Of a stretch of 63,288 nt of DNA, positions 1 to 12,466 are shown one piece after another; within the stretch, counting starts at the first letter, position 1; every line of letters starts with the position of its first letter. Source of the DNA: Phialocephala subalpina (taxonomy: Eukaryota; Ascomycota; Leotiomycetes; Helotiales; Mollisiaceae). A program made the translations under genes and the position numbers. The stretch covers positions 1,938,101-2,001,388 of the forward strand of contig FJOG01000007.1 in NCBI GenBank assembly GCA_900073065.1. Reading direction: 5' to 3'. The notes beneath the pieces are model-generated. The model worked only from the letters and a program-made list of their open reading frames with translations, did no database searches and had not been told where the DNA came from.

Positions 1-760
1 TTTTTTTTAAATTATTATAATTAATAAAATTTTAAATTTTTTAATATTTATTATTTTATATTCTTTAATAATTTTAAATTAAAATTATTAATTTGAAATT
101 TAAAATATAAATTAATTAATAAAATCGAAAACTTTGTAATTTTTTATAAATTTTTTTACAAAATTTACGAAATAATATATATATTAAAAATAAAATAAAA
201 AAATTATTTATTTATTAATTCGTTTATTAAATTAATTAATGAATAATTTCTTTTTTCGAAATAAAAGAAATATATTATAATTTAAAAGAATAAAATTATT
301 AATTTTTATAATAATTTCTTATAATTATAATAAAATAATATACTAAAATTAATATTTTTATAAATTATTATTTATAATATTCTTTTTAATTCTAAAAATA
401 AATAATTTACTTGGTATTATAAATAATTTATTTATTATTACGAAATCTTTTCTTGATTATATTATTATAATTATTTTTATTTATTTATTTCGAATTTTAA
501 AAAAAAAATTTAATTCGATTTATTTTTTAATTATTAATATAAAAAATTTAAATTTACGATTTAATTAAAAATTAAAAAATTTAATTCAAAATAAAAAATA
601 TATAAAAAAAATTATTTTAATTTTTAATTTATATATATATTATTAAAAAAAATCTAAATTTAAAAATTTATTTCGTATATATATTATAATATAATAAATA
701 ATTTGCTAGTATTTATTATAATAATAAATATAATAATAATAATTCGGATTTTATAAGCGT
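1..760. repeat. AT-rich RIP isochore, left end
   Basis: Almost pure A/T sequence with only scattered CG dinucleotides and no usable reading frame on either strand. This composition, with a sharp change to normal composition near 760, is what repeat-induced point mutation leaves when it acts repeatedly on transposon DNA. The original element cannot be recognised. The same texture returns at the other end of the window. Confidence 0.85.
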
Positions 761-963
761 AATAACTCGCCGCAAATTTACGTCGAAGTAATCCAGTATC
801 TTTAATAAGCTCTAGCATAGCAAATTAAGCGAGGTAGAACTTAGCACGCCCCAATTAGTAGCAGCTAATGATATTAGAGGTGACAAGCTTGGAATCCGAG
901 GTATATTGAGATCAAGATATTTGGGCTAGTGGCAATAGTAATTAACTTATGGACATTTGAGTA

Positions 964-1815
964 GAGACTAATACGATTAACAACGGCGACGACAACGGAA
1001 ACGATGATTATTACGACCCTCCCTCTATCGAACAACGGTTATATACTACGCTATAAAAGGAGGGCTTTGCAGCGGAGGACTAGCGTTTGAACATCACAGC
1101 TTTCGGGGTTAGGAATACAATTGCGGAGGAGAAAGGCGGCTCTTTTGATGATAATAGGTCAACACCGGGCGATAATTCAAGCGATAGTCCAAATGAGTAC
1201 GCTTATTGTCCCCTATTATGAAAAGTAGACAACCAGTTTTTCTAATATAGCGTAGAAAATCTAATTGTGCTGCTAGGCGATGACGACTCGAGTGCCTCTG
1301 AAGCCGAAGCCGATGACGGTGGTCTTCGTGTCGAAAATGCAGCGGCAGACGAGGGCCTTCTCGATAGCCCAGAGACTGCTATTGACTCGACAACTCCGGC
1401 CGCTCCTTCTAATCCCGATGTGTGGCACGATATTGATGACTTCCTCGAGACGGCACAGCGCTTGCGGCGCTCTGCACAAAAACCTTCGACGTTCGATTGC
1501 ATGTGCTCTCATGCTTCCTCTTCCCGTGCCTCGAGCGAGCCATTGCACGACCATATTAGTGCAGCAGGCCAATGTACCGTCCGCGCCAGATCTAAGGCCA
1601 CGATGTCCCATCCTGCTCGTTCTCGTAATCAACCTCCAGATCATCTTCCTACGGATCGAAGTGCAGGAGACGAACATGAGCTGATCCGCGCTGAAACATG
1701 GTCCGGCCCAGAGGCGAGTAGGCTTCCTACCGCAGGTAGACAGGAAAACAGATACGGATACATTTCTCAGTGGTCGCACAGTTTTGGAGGTGAGAACGAA
1801 TCACTGGCTGAGTGA
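964..1815 (+). pseudogene. RIP-damaged acidic reading frame at isochore edge
   Basis: One frame reads continuously from about 964 to the TGA near 1813 if four internal stops are passed over (TAA, TAG, TGA, TAA, all upstream of 1245). Its inferred product is rich in Asp, Glu, Asn and Ser, and downstream of 1260 it is free of stops for about 180 codons. Each stop could come from CAA, CAG or TGG by a single C-to-T or G-to-A change. Damage is concentrated on the side facing the AT-rich block. I recognise no family; it may be a transposon-borne frame or a host gene at the isochore margin. The stretch 1816-1959 shows nothing further. Confidence 0.35.
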
Positions 1816-1959
1816 GGGAGCGATTGGAGCATCTTGAATGCATTAGATGGAACTACCCAAGCTGGGATCATGCGAACTTGGAATAGGTCATATCTGATTA
1901 GAACAAAGTTATTTGTTACTAACGATTCTCTGTAACCCTTTCTTGACGACCGGCAGGGT

Positions 1960-3248
1960 CTAGAATTCTTTGCGCGGAAACGAGTCTTCGACTCTATGCA
2001 CAATCTCCGGGGGAAAGGCATCACCTGATAATGGCTGGATGCCTCTCAACATCTCCATTGCCTCATGACGTCGATTTTCGGTCAACATCTCAGTAGTCTT
2101 GATCCATCTACTCCTGATGACCTGTGGCGCTTCCTGACCATACCTCCGAAGTGCCGCCACAGCAGTCCGAAAGCCTTGCGAGGTGCTTCTTTCGAATTTA
2201 CACATTTCTCTGTGGTCCGCCGCAATGCCACATCTCTCAGTGTTGTCTAAGATAGGTGCTGCGCTCGTCTCGTCCACAATATATTCCTTGGCGTATTTGA
2301 GATCCGTCTTCTCCTGTTCCCAGAAAAAGAAAATTCGAAAATTTGCCATTAGTGGGGCGAATTGGTCGGTGATATTTTGGAGTGTCTCGGACTCTTCTTC
2401 GAGAGCGTTCACTAAGCTCGATTCGATTTGCACTGCAACCTTTGGAATGGCCAGAGATGCGAGCTTTTGAAGGCTCCCAAGGAGACGTGCTTTACTGGAT
2501 CCATGATGCGGAGTACCGAAAAAGAGTATGGCGAATGTGCAGGTATATATCGAGTGCAGATGTGCTATTTTAGAAGCATGACGGCTCGCAGAATATGCCA
2601 AGGCCTAGTGATGATGTCTAGTTAGAAAATGGCCCCAACATTGAGAGATTAAGATGGGGCAGCGTTTGTTGCCCGCTCTTAGGCCTCGAGCTCCACTGGG
2701 AGGATTGAACCAAACGACTTACCCGTTTTACTATAATCCCACCCAATGAGTGGCAAAGGAAGATAATAGGTCTGTCATTCGCATCTTCAAGCTACCAGCT
2801 TTTTAGCGGATGTTTTCATATATGCGGTACTCTGCTAGAGATGCTTGGGCTATCTGTTCTGTTTGGAGAGTAGAGCCACTTACATCCCTATCGGCGTGTA
2901 ATTGCGCTATAAGTGTTTGAGCATGTTGCAAAATCCTCTCTGAACTGGTGGTTTTTCCTGTCAAGGAAGAGATGTTCGCATTGTATCCCCATGCTAGGAC
3001 TCGAGCTCGCTTTAGATACTTCGGCAGAAGATCAGGATGGTTTAACCAGCAGATATTCCCGGATGTCCACGTTTTGACGGCGCCCCCATTGAGCCCGTGC
3101 ACTGCGACAATACTGGATAGAATTGATAGGTCAGAGTTGGAAAATTGACTCATGAATGAGTGTGTACTTACTCAATCTCAGCTGGTTCACGGGTCGGTCG
3201 ATATAGCTCTTGAACCCCAAAGACTTGCTGCGGGTCTCCAAGCCCCAT
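1960..3248 (-). CDS. Stand-alone SesB-like alpha/beta-hydrolase (NLR-associated lipase-type domain)
   Basis: Four exons (3248-3172, 3112-2884, 2791-2723, 2604-1960) join in phase with GTAAGT donors to give 339 codons plus the stop at 1960-1962. The product matches the SesB/PGAP1-like hydrolase domain found at the N-terminus of many fungal NLRs: IVAVHGL near residue 27, nucleophile elbow CHSLGG with Ser117 (codon 2749-2747), FGTPHHGS, ITDQFAPLM, and a late ADHREMCKF that should carry the catalytic His. It ends just after the hydrolase domain, with no NB-ARC or repeats, and no remnant of them is visible downstream. The NLR at 6528-10173 is its paralogue, with intron 1 of the same length (59 bp) at the same place. 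In fungal incompatibility systems such proteins can act as effectors set off by an NLR; here that role is inference. Confidence 0.8.
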
Positions 3249-4329
3249 GATAGAATATTGGATATGGATATCAGCGATCTTTGTCGAATATGTCTGTAGA
3301 ATGATACTTTAAAGTGCCGCAACAAGCAGCGTAGTAAGGTGCTTTTAAAATCGAATCTAGCACTGCCTCCTTGCACATAACCGCCTCGTTCCATCATTAA
3401 TATAACTGCGCCCCAAGGTTGCGAACGGCGGCAGTTAATGATACTTGATTTGTGGGAAAGCACTCACAGCCACCAGTAAACGCTGGCCAATTCCTAGACC
3501 TTTTAACTTGAAACACATTCCCTGACGGCAACACGGTCGCTGCTCAGCGACTGGGCGATCGGGACAGGAGAGCATACTCTGAATTAACACAGTGTTTCTG
3601 GTTAACCTACGGAGTTTTTTTACGACTTGGTTGTCACAGTACATCACCTCACAAGCTATGTCACCCTAATCATGATGATCAGGCGGCACGGGCCGCCGGG
3701 GATCCCGACCAGGCGTTAGTGACTTCGCTTCGATGTGAAGTACCCTCTCAGTAGGAGAAATAAGTGGCCGATTTTAGAACAGTGCGCCAATGCGATAGAT
3801 CCGAGTTCCTACCAACAACAAACTGATAAGTTGCTCAAGATTTCTTGATGCAAAGGCTCGGCTGCTTCTCGAGAAGTATAATTGAAAATTACACGAATTT
3901 AGGACTGTGGGCGAGGGAGTGGTGTAGAATTGAGCAAGGGAGATTTGGTGTTCTCGCGTGCCAAAATCGGCAACTTTTTTCTCCGACTGAGAGCTACCGA
4001 AGCAAATTATCACATGGCATGGTGCGCGGGTTCACAAAAGTACCGCACTGCATCTGGCTTTGCCCAATGCAGACCAAACATTTTGGTGATATGAACATGA
4101 AATACTGTGCCAAACAAATTGATGCAAAAGGGGTCCGCTTAAAATTGCCTTTGAAATGATGAAATGGTTTATAATGTGTCATTCATCTTGTTGGTACTGT
4201 AATGCTATAACTTGAGCGAATACTTGAACCTCACGTGAAGCTTCAAAGTCATCGATATAACACGTAAATCGAATTTTGGCTCAAATGCCCTTGTAGTCGC
4301 TACTGTCCGTATGACGCTCACAGGGTCAT
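3249..4329. other. Intergenic, no gene recognised
   Basis: About 1.1 kb of ordinary composition between the SesB-like gene and the P450. It holds the promoter of the first (both are minus-strand) and the 3' end of the second. Open frames of 60-110 codons on both strands show no family motif or codon pattern that I trust. A GC-rich patch lies near 3680-3710. Confidence 0.5.
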
Positions 4330-6163
4330 TCACCGCCGTTCAATTTTGACCCTACACCCATCCTCACTAGAGAGGACGAGAGTAAGTCGTTGTCTCTCCG
4401 CCCCGACAGGAACAATCTTCTCGCCTGAAGGCAACGTGATGAGCGAGGAAGCCTGCAACAGCCTCACGACAGTATAGGAGACTTCCATGAGGGCAAAGTC
4501 TTCACCAAGGCATTGCCTTGGCCCACCGCTGAACGGAAAATAAGCCCAACCAATACCTGAGAGCCCGGACCCTTCCCACCTCTCGGGTCGAAAGTCATCT
4601 GCATCCGGCCCAAAGATACTCCTCATCCGCGAGTTGACGTACTGCGAAAACACAACCAGCTCGCCTCTTCTTACTAGAATGGGACTGTGTCCGTCTGGCC
4701 CACCACCAGTTGGTAGGATGGTGGTTTTCGTCGCTGTGCGATTATTCAATGGTACGGGTGGATAAAGGCGAAGACCTGCAAGGTAAAACCTTCAGCCTGT
4801 GGTATCATCTGGTGAGTTTGACTTTTACTTACTTTCTTTGATAACACAAGCAAGAAACGGCATTCTCCTAATTTGCTCCCGGCTGGGGTGCTCTGATTCG
4901 CCCATGACAGAGGAGATTTCTCTTCGAAGGCGATCCATTATGTGATGATGGCGGACAAGAAGGCGACTGCACCGGTAACAAACGCAGATGTTAGTTCGGC
5001 ATATATAGATAATCTCAGGTCAAGACGTACAATGTCCAGGATAAACAACACGCCGTCGTATCTCTCCCAGCTAGCAAGACGTTGAGGAGCTGGTCGCGAA
5101 GGTCTTCATTACTCACAGATTCCTTTGCGACTTGGTCGATAAAACCATATGATTCTTCTCCGAAAGGGGTTTTCTCGTTTTGCAAGTTTCGTTCCCGGAT
5201 ATAACGTTCCACGAAACGATGGACGTTGGAACAAGCCCGCCGAAATTTTGGAGGATTGTAAAAGAAATGCCATGGAGCGATGCGAAACCGCTTGGCCAGC
5301 CCTTCCTGTGCTATGCTGAAGCTCTCCGCAAATAATCTATTCTCGTTGTCCTGGTCGATATCTGCTCTCAAGCTGTAAACTGACCGTCCCAACAACAAAG
5401 CAGTTGTCGTGTCCAAAGTAAGGTTGAAGAAGAGCGGCTGCAGATCGATGATCCCATTAACCGGCAGATGTGTTATGAGGTTGTCGACGTGCTCGCGGAA
5501 GTGGTCGAGATTCTGATACTGTGTTCGAATAAACTGTTTTCGCAAGAGCTCTCTTGAGTGCTTCCAGGCCGGGCCCTCTTGGGCGAAGATACCATTGCCC
5601 AATAAAGGGCGGAAGACATCTCGTCGAACTCCGAAGCCGTAGTCTGTATGATAACAATCAAAAATTAGTGCATCCACAAATCTTAATCAATCACAGGGCG
5701 GTTTACCTGTGAAGTTTGTAGACAGAAGGGACTCAACGTTCCTCGGATGCAGAATATGAAACGCTCGTGGACCGACCAACAAGTATTGGGAGAGGTTGTT
5801 GCGAGGTTCATAGTCTTTAGCAATTGAGCATAAAAAGGCGAGAAGGCGACCTTCTGAATTCGAATCCCAGAGCTCCTTTATACGGTCAAGTCCGAGAGGC
5901 CATCTGTATGGCAGCTCCGGAGGCGGCTGGCAACGGTGGCGGCGACCAAAAGTAGCATCTGCCTGCAATTTGTTAGCGTGAACTATCCTTAATGATTTGT
6001 TGAGACTTCTTCCACTCACGCGATGCTCGAGATATCTCTTTGTAACATAATAAATAATATGGGCTGCAAAGGCCACAAGAAGCAAGGAAATCAAGGTCCG
6101 CTTCATGACCAATTGCGTGAATATGTCACGTAAATCCACGAGGAAAACGCTTCGGATGTTCAT
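4330..6163 (-). CDS. Cytochrome P450, CYP52-like (alkane/fatty-acid hydroxylase type)
   Basis: Five exons (6163-6020, 5962-5707, 5643-5031, 4966-4833, 4775-4330) join in phase to give 530 residues. The first intron (57 bp, GTGAGT...TTGCAG) has no stop and can be misread as coding. A hydrophobic membrane anchor follows the second Met (MKRTLISLLLVAF). CYP52-type landmarks include DYGFGVRRDVFRPLLG and WKHSRELLRKQF; the I-helix has AGRDTT; the K-helix ExxR (ESLR) is split by intron 4; FRPERW is present; the heme motif is FSGGPRQCLG with the ligand Cys at about residue 468. CYP52 enzymes omega-hydroxylate alkanes and fatty acids in the ER. The substrate here is unknown. The gene sits between two SesB-domain genes and is divergent from the NLR, sharing a 364-bp upstream region. 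Confidence 0.9.
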
Positions 6164-6527
6164 GCCACCTATTTCACATGTAGCAAGGTGTCAGCGCCAG
6201 GACTCTGATTGAAGAGCCTGGGAATTGCTCTTAACTAAAAAGTTGCAAGCTGGGGGAGGCCGTGCGCGCCGCTAACAATTTAAGCGCTGCATAGCCATAA
6301 AGACAGGGGAACGGAAGCTTATTGGATGAGTTTGCCCTTCAGCCGAGCGCTTATATGCGACGCGTGCATGGCGGCGGCACGAGCCATCCAACCAGAATGG
6401 CGCACTCCCCGCGTGTTGTCTATCCACTCAAAATACTGCCTAGCTGCGGGGCAGTACAACCTTCTTCCTCGATGTCGATGATGTTGTTCGATTCATCTGG
6501 TCAATTCAGATCTTTAGACTATTGAGG
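6164..6527. promoter_or_regulatory. Divergent intergenic region between P450 and NLR
   Basis: This 364-bp stretch separates the start codons of the P450 (minus) and the NLR (plus) and must hold both promoters. I see no clear TATA box. No further gene is supported. Confidence 0.5.
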
Positions 6528-9500
6528 ATGCCTTCAGGTCTCCTTCACCTTAATACGGTCGAGTTCAACCAAGCTGGAGCTAATCGGGAAGACCGAAACG
6601 CCTCGGTAGAGTAAGAGGATTTCAACGCGATAGTTGCCAACGAAACATTTCTAACTGCGATCGCAATAGTATCGTTGCTGTCCATGGCTTGAATGAAGAC
6701 ATGATCGAAGCCTGGACTGATGCTGAAACGGGAATTCTCTGGCTTCGCGACTTCCTCCCCAAGGCCATACCAGTGGCACGAGTGTTAACATTCGGTTACG
6801 ACGCCTCTGCTTCCTCATTCTACAGCGCCGGCTGGGCCGACACGATCCAAAAGCATGCGCATACTCTTGTGGCTTCTTTACAGGCTGACCGAAGCATTGA
6901 GGGCTGTGACCACCGACCCGTCATCTTCGTCTGTCATGGTCTTGGTGGGATCTTGGTCAAGAAAGCGCTGGCCTACTCTGCAAGTCGAACGTCTGCGCAG
7001 GTGGTCCATTTATACACTATCTTTGTTTCGACGTACGGGATACTTTTCTTCGGAACACCACATAATCGCACAGATACGGCCAGTTGGTTTGCACTGGAAT
7101 CAACACATAGCTCGGAGCTTCGCACCACCATACAAGCAGGTGGCCAGTTTAATACCGCGTTGAACTGGAACACAGAGACTTTGGAAATAATTACAGACCA
7201 GTTCGCCCCGCTTATGAAGCAGCTCCATATATTCTTCTTCTGGGAAGAGGTCCAGAGTAGTTTTGGACACCGGTCAGGATTCATCGTCGAAGAGTCATCT
7301 GCAGCACCAATTTTGGACAACACAGAGCGGTCTGGCATAGATGCCACTCATTCACGTATGGTAAAGTTCTCAAAAACGAACTCTTCAAGCTACAGGACGA
7401 TCATTGCAGCATTGACACGGTATTGCCGTGAAGCGCCTAGAGTCATTGCTCGTCGATGGGAGGTGGCACTTGCAGCGCTCGCCCGAGCACGATCGAATGA
7501 GGCTTTTGAGCTTGCGGGTTTGGCTTTTGATATTCACAACGACGGCCTATTCCCCTGTGAGAACAGTGCTTCAAGGAGGTCGCGCAGCAAACATTTCTTT
7601 CCGCCTCAAGAGACCGCTGCCGATTTCATTGGACGTGAAGACATATCTCACATTCTCCACAATGCTCTATTTCCGCCAGAGAACACCTCATCAATTAGCC
7701 GGCAAAGAAAATTCGTTGTCTATGGGATGGGAGGCTCAGGAAAGACGCAATTTTGTTCCAAGTTTGCAAAAGACAATCAAGAGCGGTAATGTTTGCTTGC
7801 TCATCAAAGACTTAATCGGACGCTAATCAAACACATTGCAGATATTGGGCAGTTTTCACCATCCATGCAACCTCTGTCGAGACTGCGAAGAATTCCTTCG
7901 CTAGAATTGGGAAGATTGGTGGATTGGGGGACACCGAAGGCGCTGGCAAATATTGGCTCTCGCAACTGGAAGAACCGTGGTTACTTATTATCGACAACGC
8001 CGACAATCCCGATCTGGATTTAGCAGGCTTGTTTCCAGAGGGTGACAGAGGGCATATTCTCATAACGACTAGAAACCCAGACTTTCGGCGTCACGGTACT
8101 TCTGGAAGTGTCGAACTCAAAGGACTCAAGAAACGAGAAGCTCTGCATCTTCTGCTCAAGCGGGCTGATGTTCCCAGGCCGTGGGACGCGTCAACTAAAG
8201 CCGCCGGAAACGAAATAACCCGGACCCTAGGATACCTTGCACTGGCTTTGATTCAAGCTGGCACTTCTATTTTTCGAAAGATCTGCGACTTAACAGACTA
8301 TCTGAATTTTCACAACCATTATCGAAGTCGACGCCGAGCAAGGCCGCATTCCATGGCTACACCCGAAGATGACGATATTGTCTATTCCGCCTTCGACTTT
8401 TCTATGAATTATCTCCAAGCTAAATGTACAGTCGTGAGTCAGGACGCCGTGGAACTCCTCAATATTGTTGGCTTCTACCATTTTGAACATATTCGGGTCG
8501 ACATCTTCACGAGAGCAGTAGAAAACAGGCTCAGAGCACTTGCCTCCTCAGCGAACAGGTCCATACACTCAAGGCTTTTAGGCGCAATCATCACACGATT
8601 ACAACCCCCACCCACACTTCCACAGTTTCTCAGACAAGACTTAGAAGCACTGCATCCATATCGTGTGAGACGAGCACTCCACGAGCTATACTCGCTCTCT
8701 CTCATCAGCTATGATGGTAAGGACGCGAGCTTCTCACTACACCCTTTGGTACACACCTGGGCTAGAGATCGTCTCGATCAGAGGGAGAAAGCGCTCTGGG
8801 CACAAATTGCACTGAATACGCTCACCGAATCCATTCTACTGCCACCAGACGATGCCGGAGAAATTCATGGAGAATTCAGAAAAGATCTGCTCCCTCATCT
8901 CGATGCATGCCTTGCGGCATGTCCAATCAGGATTAGCGATTACCGTAGTCGATTGGGAAGACTTCAACTCTCCTACGCGAAATTCTTCCAGCAAACGTTA
9001 TTACTCATCATCCGCGACCAAGCTCTCAATGCTGGGAAATGTGGCTATGTATACGCCGAGCGTGGTCGCTTCGGAGAAGCCACGGTGTACTTGTCAATGG
9101 TGAAAGACGTGTTGGTCGAAACTTTCGGCTACGAAAATGAGAGAACCATGATAGCGATGTTAGGTCTCGCGGGAACGTATTGGGGTCTAGGGCGCTTGGA
9201 AGAGGCAATTACTCTGCAAAAGCGTGTTGTTGAGGCTCGATCCAAAGTCTTCGGTCCTGAACATCGTGAAACTCTTCTGGCCATGGATCAACTGGGGCGG
9301 TCTCACTGGCTGCATGGTCAATATCATGAGGCTCTCGACCTGCAACAACTCACCACAGATCGGATGAAAGCAGTCTTGGGTTCAGACCATGATGACACAC
9401 TCACGGCTTTGGATAACTTGGGCGTGACGCTTGGGTCTTGGCATAGATTCCAGGAGAGCATGGAGATCCACCAACAAGTCCTCCTTTCCAGGGAAAAGAG

Positions 9501-10173
9501 GCTCGGAGCCACGGATCTAGAAACTCTGACAACAATGAACAATCTTGCTATGGCCTTACTGGACCTTAAACGTCTGGATGAAGCTAGAGGAATCATGCGC
9601 AAGGTTTACGAAGAGCGAAAGCTTCAGCTTGGCAAGGAACATCCTTGGACATTATGGGCGCTCTGTAATCTAGCGAAAATCAATATTGAGCTGGGACTAC
9701 TCCAAGAGGCCGAATACATGCTAGTAGATGGAATAGCCGCGGGTAAACGGAGCCTCAGCGACAACCACCTGGGGGTCTTGATGGGTTGTGGCGAGCTTGC
9801 ACGAGTCTACGCCCGGCAAGGTCGATTCGACGAAGCAGAGAAACTCACCTTAGATACAATTCAGAGGCTTGAAGAATCCCGTGGGCACGAACACCCTGAC
9901 TCCGTCTATGCCATGTGGAAGCTGGCACAGCTCTATGAGCTGCAAGATAAGATTGAGAAAGCTGTCCAGGCATGCGAGGTTGCCCTAGAGAGGGCCAATA
10001 TGAGGCTGACGAAGCAACATCCATTTTGCAAGAAAATTGAATCCAAACTGTGCTCGCTTCGAAACCGACTCCGGCCGAAACCTGAAGATGCGCTGATAGA
10101 TGAACGTCGCGACCCCGAACACGAATATCATGTTGTACGCCAATTCAAAGCACGCAACCAACGTACATGGTGA
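6528..10173 (+). CDS. NLR-type protein: SesB-like hydrolase + NB-ARC + TPR
   Basis: Three exons (6528-6610, 6670-7785, 7842-10173) join in phase to 1176 residues. Residues about 28-260 are a SesB-like hydrolase (IVAVHGL, ITDQFAPLM, THSRMVKF). NB-ARC follows at about 330-600: P-loop GMGGSGKTQ near 381, Walker B WLLIIDNADN near 446, ILITTRN near 472 and a GLPLA-like TLGYLALAL. About eight 42-residue kinesin-light-chain-type TPRs cover about 790-1130. This is the usual plan of fungal STAND/NLR receptors linked to non-self recognition and programmed cell death. The nucleophile elbow reads CHGLGG: the expected Ser is Gly118 (GGT at 6938-6940), so hydrolase activity is probably lost, unlike in the paralogue at 1960-3248. 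The rest looks intact. Confidence 0.88.
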
Positions 10174-11089
10174 AGAATGAGGCCAACAAATGTGAAAGTT
10201 GATCTCTGTTGACCAACTATGAGAGCTTAGCTCCTTTGCCAAAGGGAGAATGTTGTAGCATCGAACTCGATGGAAGATATAAGAGCCTCTCTTCACAACA
10301 GGAGAGAGTGATCAGCCGACAAGATTCTGAATCTTGTGGATATCAATGACCATTACATTCTGAGCTCAAGGCCATCCGCGACAACGCAACAGTCCTGCCC
10401 AAAATTGCCGACTGTTCTTTGGGAGGATGTGTCTTACACACTCTCTCTGTACCAATCCGATAGCTCTGCTTCAACCCTACCGGAAAGGCTTGATTCAGTC
10501 AGGAGGCTCATTCGTGGGAATTGTTCGCGGGCAATGTCGGAGGAACCGGAAATCCAGCTGACACGGGCTTAGAATCCGACGGCTAGCAGCGAGGGTGACG
10601 AGCAACTAGGCTGAGGAACTGTTTCAGACAATATATCGACGAAATGGGAATGCCTCGACGGGAGGACTGGAGTTTTGGTATACGGTAATGCCATATTTAG
10701 TTGAATGGAGATATGCATGATGCTATCCGTCTGTTCCGAGTTAGAAACGCTCGAAAGAGTGGGGTAGATGGATTACGAAACATTTGCCTTCATTTGATTT
10801 ACTGTGACTCTGAAAATGATTGGCACTGCCACGAATCCAAAATGAATCGCGTAATACGTTGTAGAGGAACTGGTGAAGGAGATTGTTGTCATCGTGGTGT
10901 GCTTGCCTGTCAAACGATATATTTAGGGGAACTCTAGAATGGGATGGTTAGTCTATTATAATCGTCGTGAGGTTGGGGCTTATTCGTCGGCGCATTCGTC
11001 AGCGCATTCGTTGGCATATTCGTCGGCGCGGCCGCCACCTGCTCTATCATTCTTCCTCCTCACAGTGTCAACACTTTCTGGCCCAGAAG
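10174..11089. other. Intergenic with a 12-bp tandem repeat
   Basis: No gene is supported. Short open frames lack any recognisable motif. At about 10982-11029 a unit close to ATTCGTCGGCGC is repeated four times with small changes, just upstream of the zinc-finger-like gene. Confidence 0.5.
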
Positions 11090-11560
11090 ATGGTTTGTGT
11101 CTCAAAATCTGCAATACAGTGCCCGTCACCAAGTTGCGACTTTGCCTATTTTGCATCAAGTCCTGATCTAGCCGGAAAACTTCGCAATCATTTCAACAAC
11201 TTAAAGGTGCGTGATGCGGAACACGAATCATTCTTCCAGAAGCCTTTCTGCGTATTCTGCGGCAATCCTATTCTCTCGAAGACGCGGAAAGGTCTTTGGA
11301 AGTCGGGCATGAACAAGCACTGGCTGTTAAATCATTCTGTGGAGCTTGCTGAAGTTAAGGAGCGTCAAGACAATGAAGGAATGGTAATTCTCTCACCTCT
11401 TGGCCGATAGTTATTACTGAGAGAAGCACAGAAAATTGCCGTCATGCTATCGCCGTTACAGCTAGATAAGCTTGCCAATGAATCGCAGTTAGAATACGAA
11501 TTAGAGGAAGGCGATTTGATCAGTCGAAAGGAAAAAGCGACCCATTTGAGTCGGGGTATA

Positions 11561-11600
11561 ACCGAGATCCCGTGCCAAAGCACATCCCTGCCAAAAGCAC
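11561..11600 (+). repeat. Left terminal inverted repeat of Fot1-like element
   Basis: Starts ACCGAGATCCCGT directly after the TA duplication and pairs with the complement of 20255-20294. The two copies differ at about two positions in 40. Weaker similarity continues inward to about 11629. Confidence 0.88.
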
Positions 11601-12466
11601 ACACCAAAATTTCGTCAAAATCTACCCCACCGACCACTTCAACTATGGCTAGATCAAACAAATCAGCACTTGTGACCGCCGCTGTAAAGGCATTTCGAAG
11701 AGGAGATTATTCTACACCTACTGCAGCAGCACACGCCAAAGGGGTACACCCTATAGCTGTCTAGAGGCGGCTGAATGGCCTCACTAAGACCCGCCAAGAG
11801 GCTAACTCCTCCTACCACCAATGTCTCACTAACATCCAAGAAGAGCTTTTAATTAGCCATATCAATAAGCTAACGGACCGAGGAATGCCTCCCACGAGTC
11901 AAATTGTCAAGAACTTAGCGAAGGAGATTAGAAGAAAAGAGGTAGGGAAGAACTAAGTAGCCGGTTTTTGCAGAAGGTATAAACTTAGGCTAAAAAGTGC
12001 ATATTTACGTAACTTGGACAACTTGCGTGTTTTTGCAGAGCGTGTCTTTTTGTTTGTTTTATTTTTTATAATAGTAATATGTTTTAAATGCTTTAGTTTC
12101 CTTACTTATTAGTATTTTAGTTAACTCGGTAAGAATGTTCTAATTCGCTCAAGTTATTGAAAAATATATGATTATAGTCGAAAACATTTATAATTTCGAC
12201 GAGAAAAGTTTCCTTATTGGTATAGCACGTATAATGAAAAGGGTTATAACGTTAGAAGTATATAAATCGAGCAAAGTAACTAAAAAAAAGCAGAATAGGA
12301 ACAAAGAGTTTATTTCATTGCTAGTATGCGTATCTACTATTGGCCGAGCTATACCTCCACTCCTTATTTACCGCGGCGCTAACAGGGATTTACAAAACAT
12401 ATGGGTCTAAGATTCACGTCCAACTAATGGAATATGGTTTGGTTCTTCAGAAAATAAGTAGAGTAA

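Noticed and set aside
1273..1779. Minus-strand frame of 168 codons
   Set aside because: Mirror of the plus-strand acidic frame; composition and lack of motifs argue against coding.
2690..2760. tRNA-like stretch on the minus strand (GGTTCAATCC near a GGGATTATAG)
   Set aside because: It is explained by the SesB-like exon 3 and its GTAAGT donor; no cloverleaf closes.
2700..3160. Calling the stand-alone SesB-like gene a pseudogene because its frames look broken
   Set aside because: Three introns with GTAAGT donors join all pieces in phase and restore CHSLGG, so it reads as intact.
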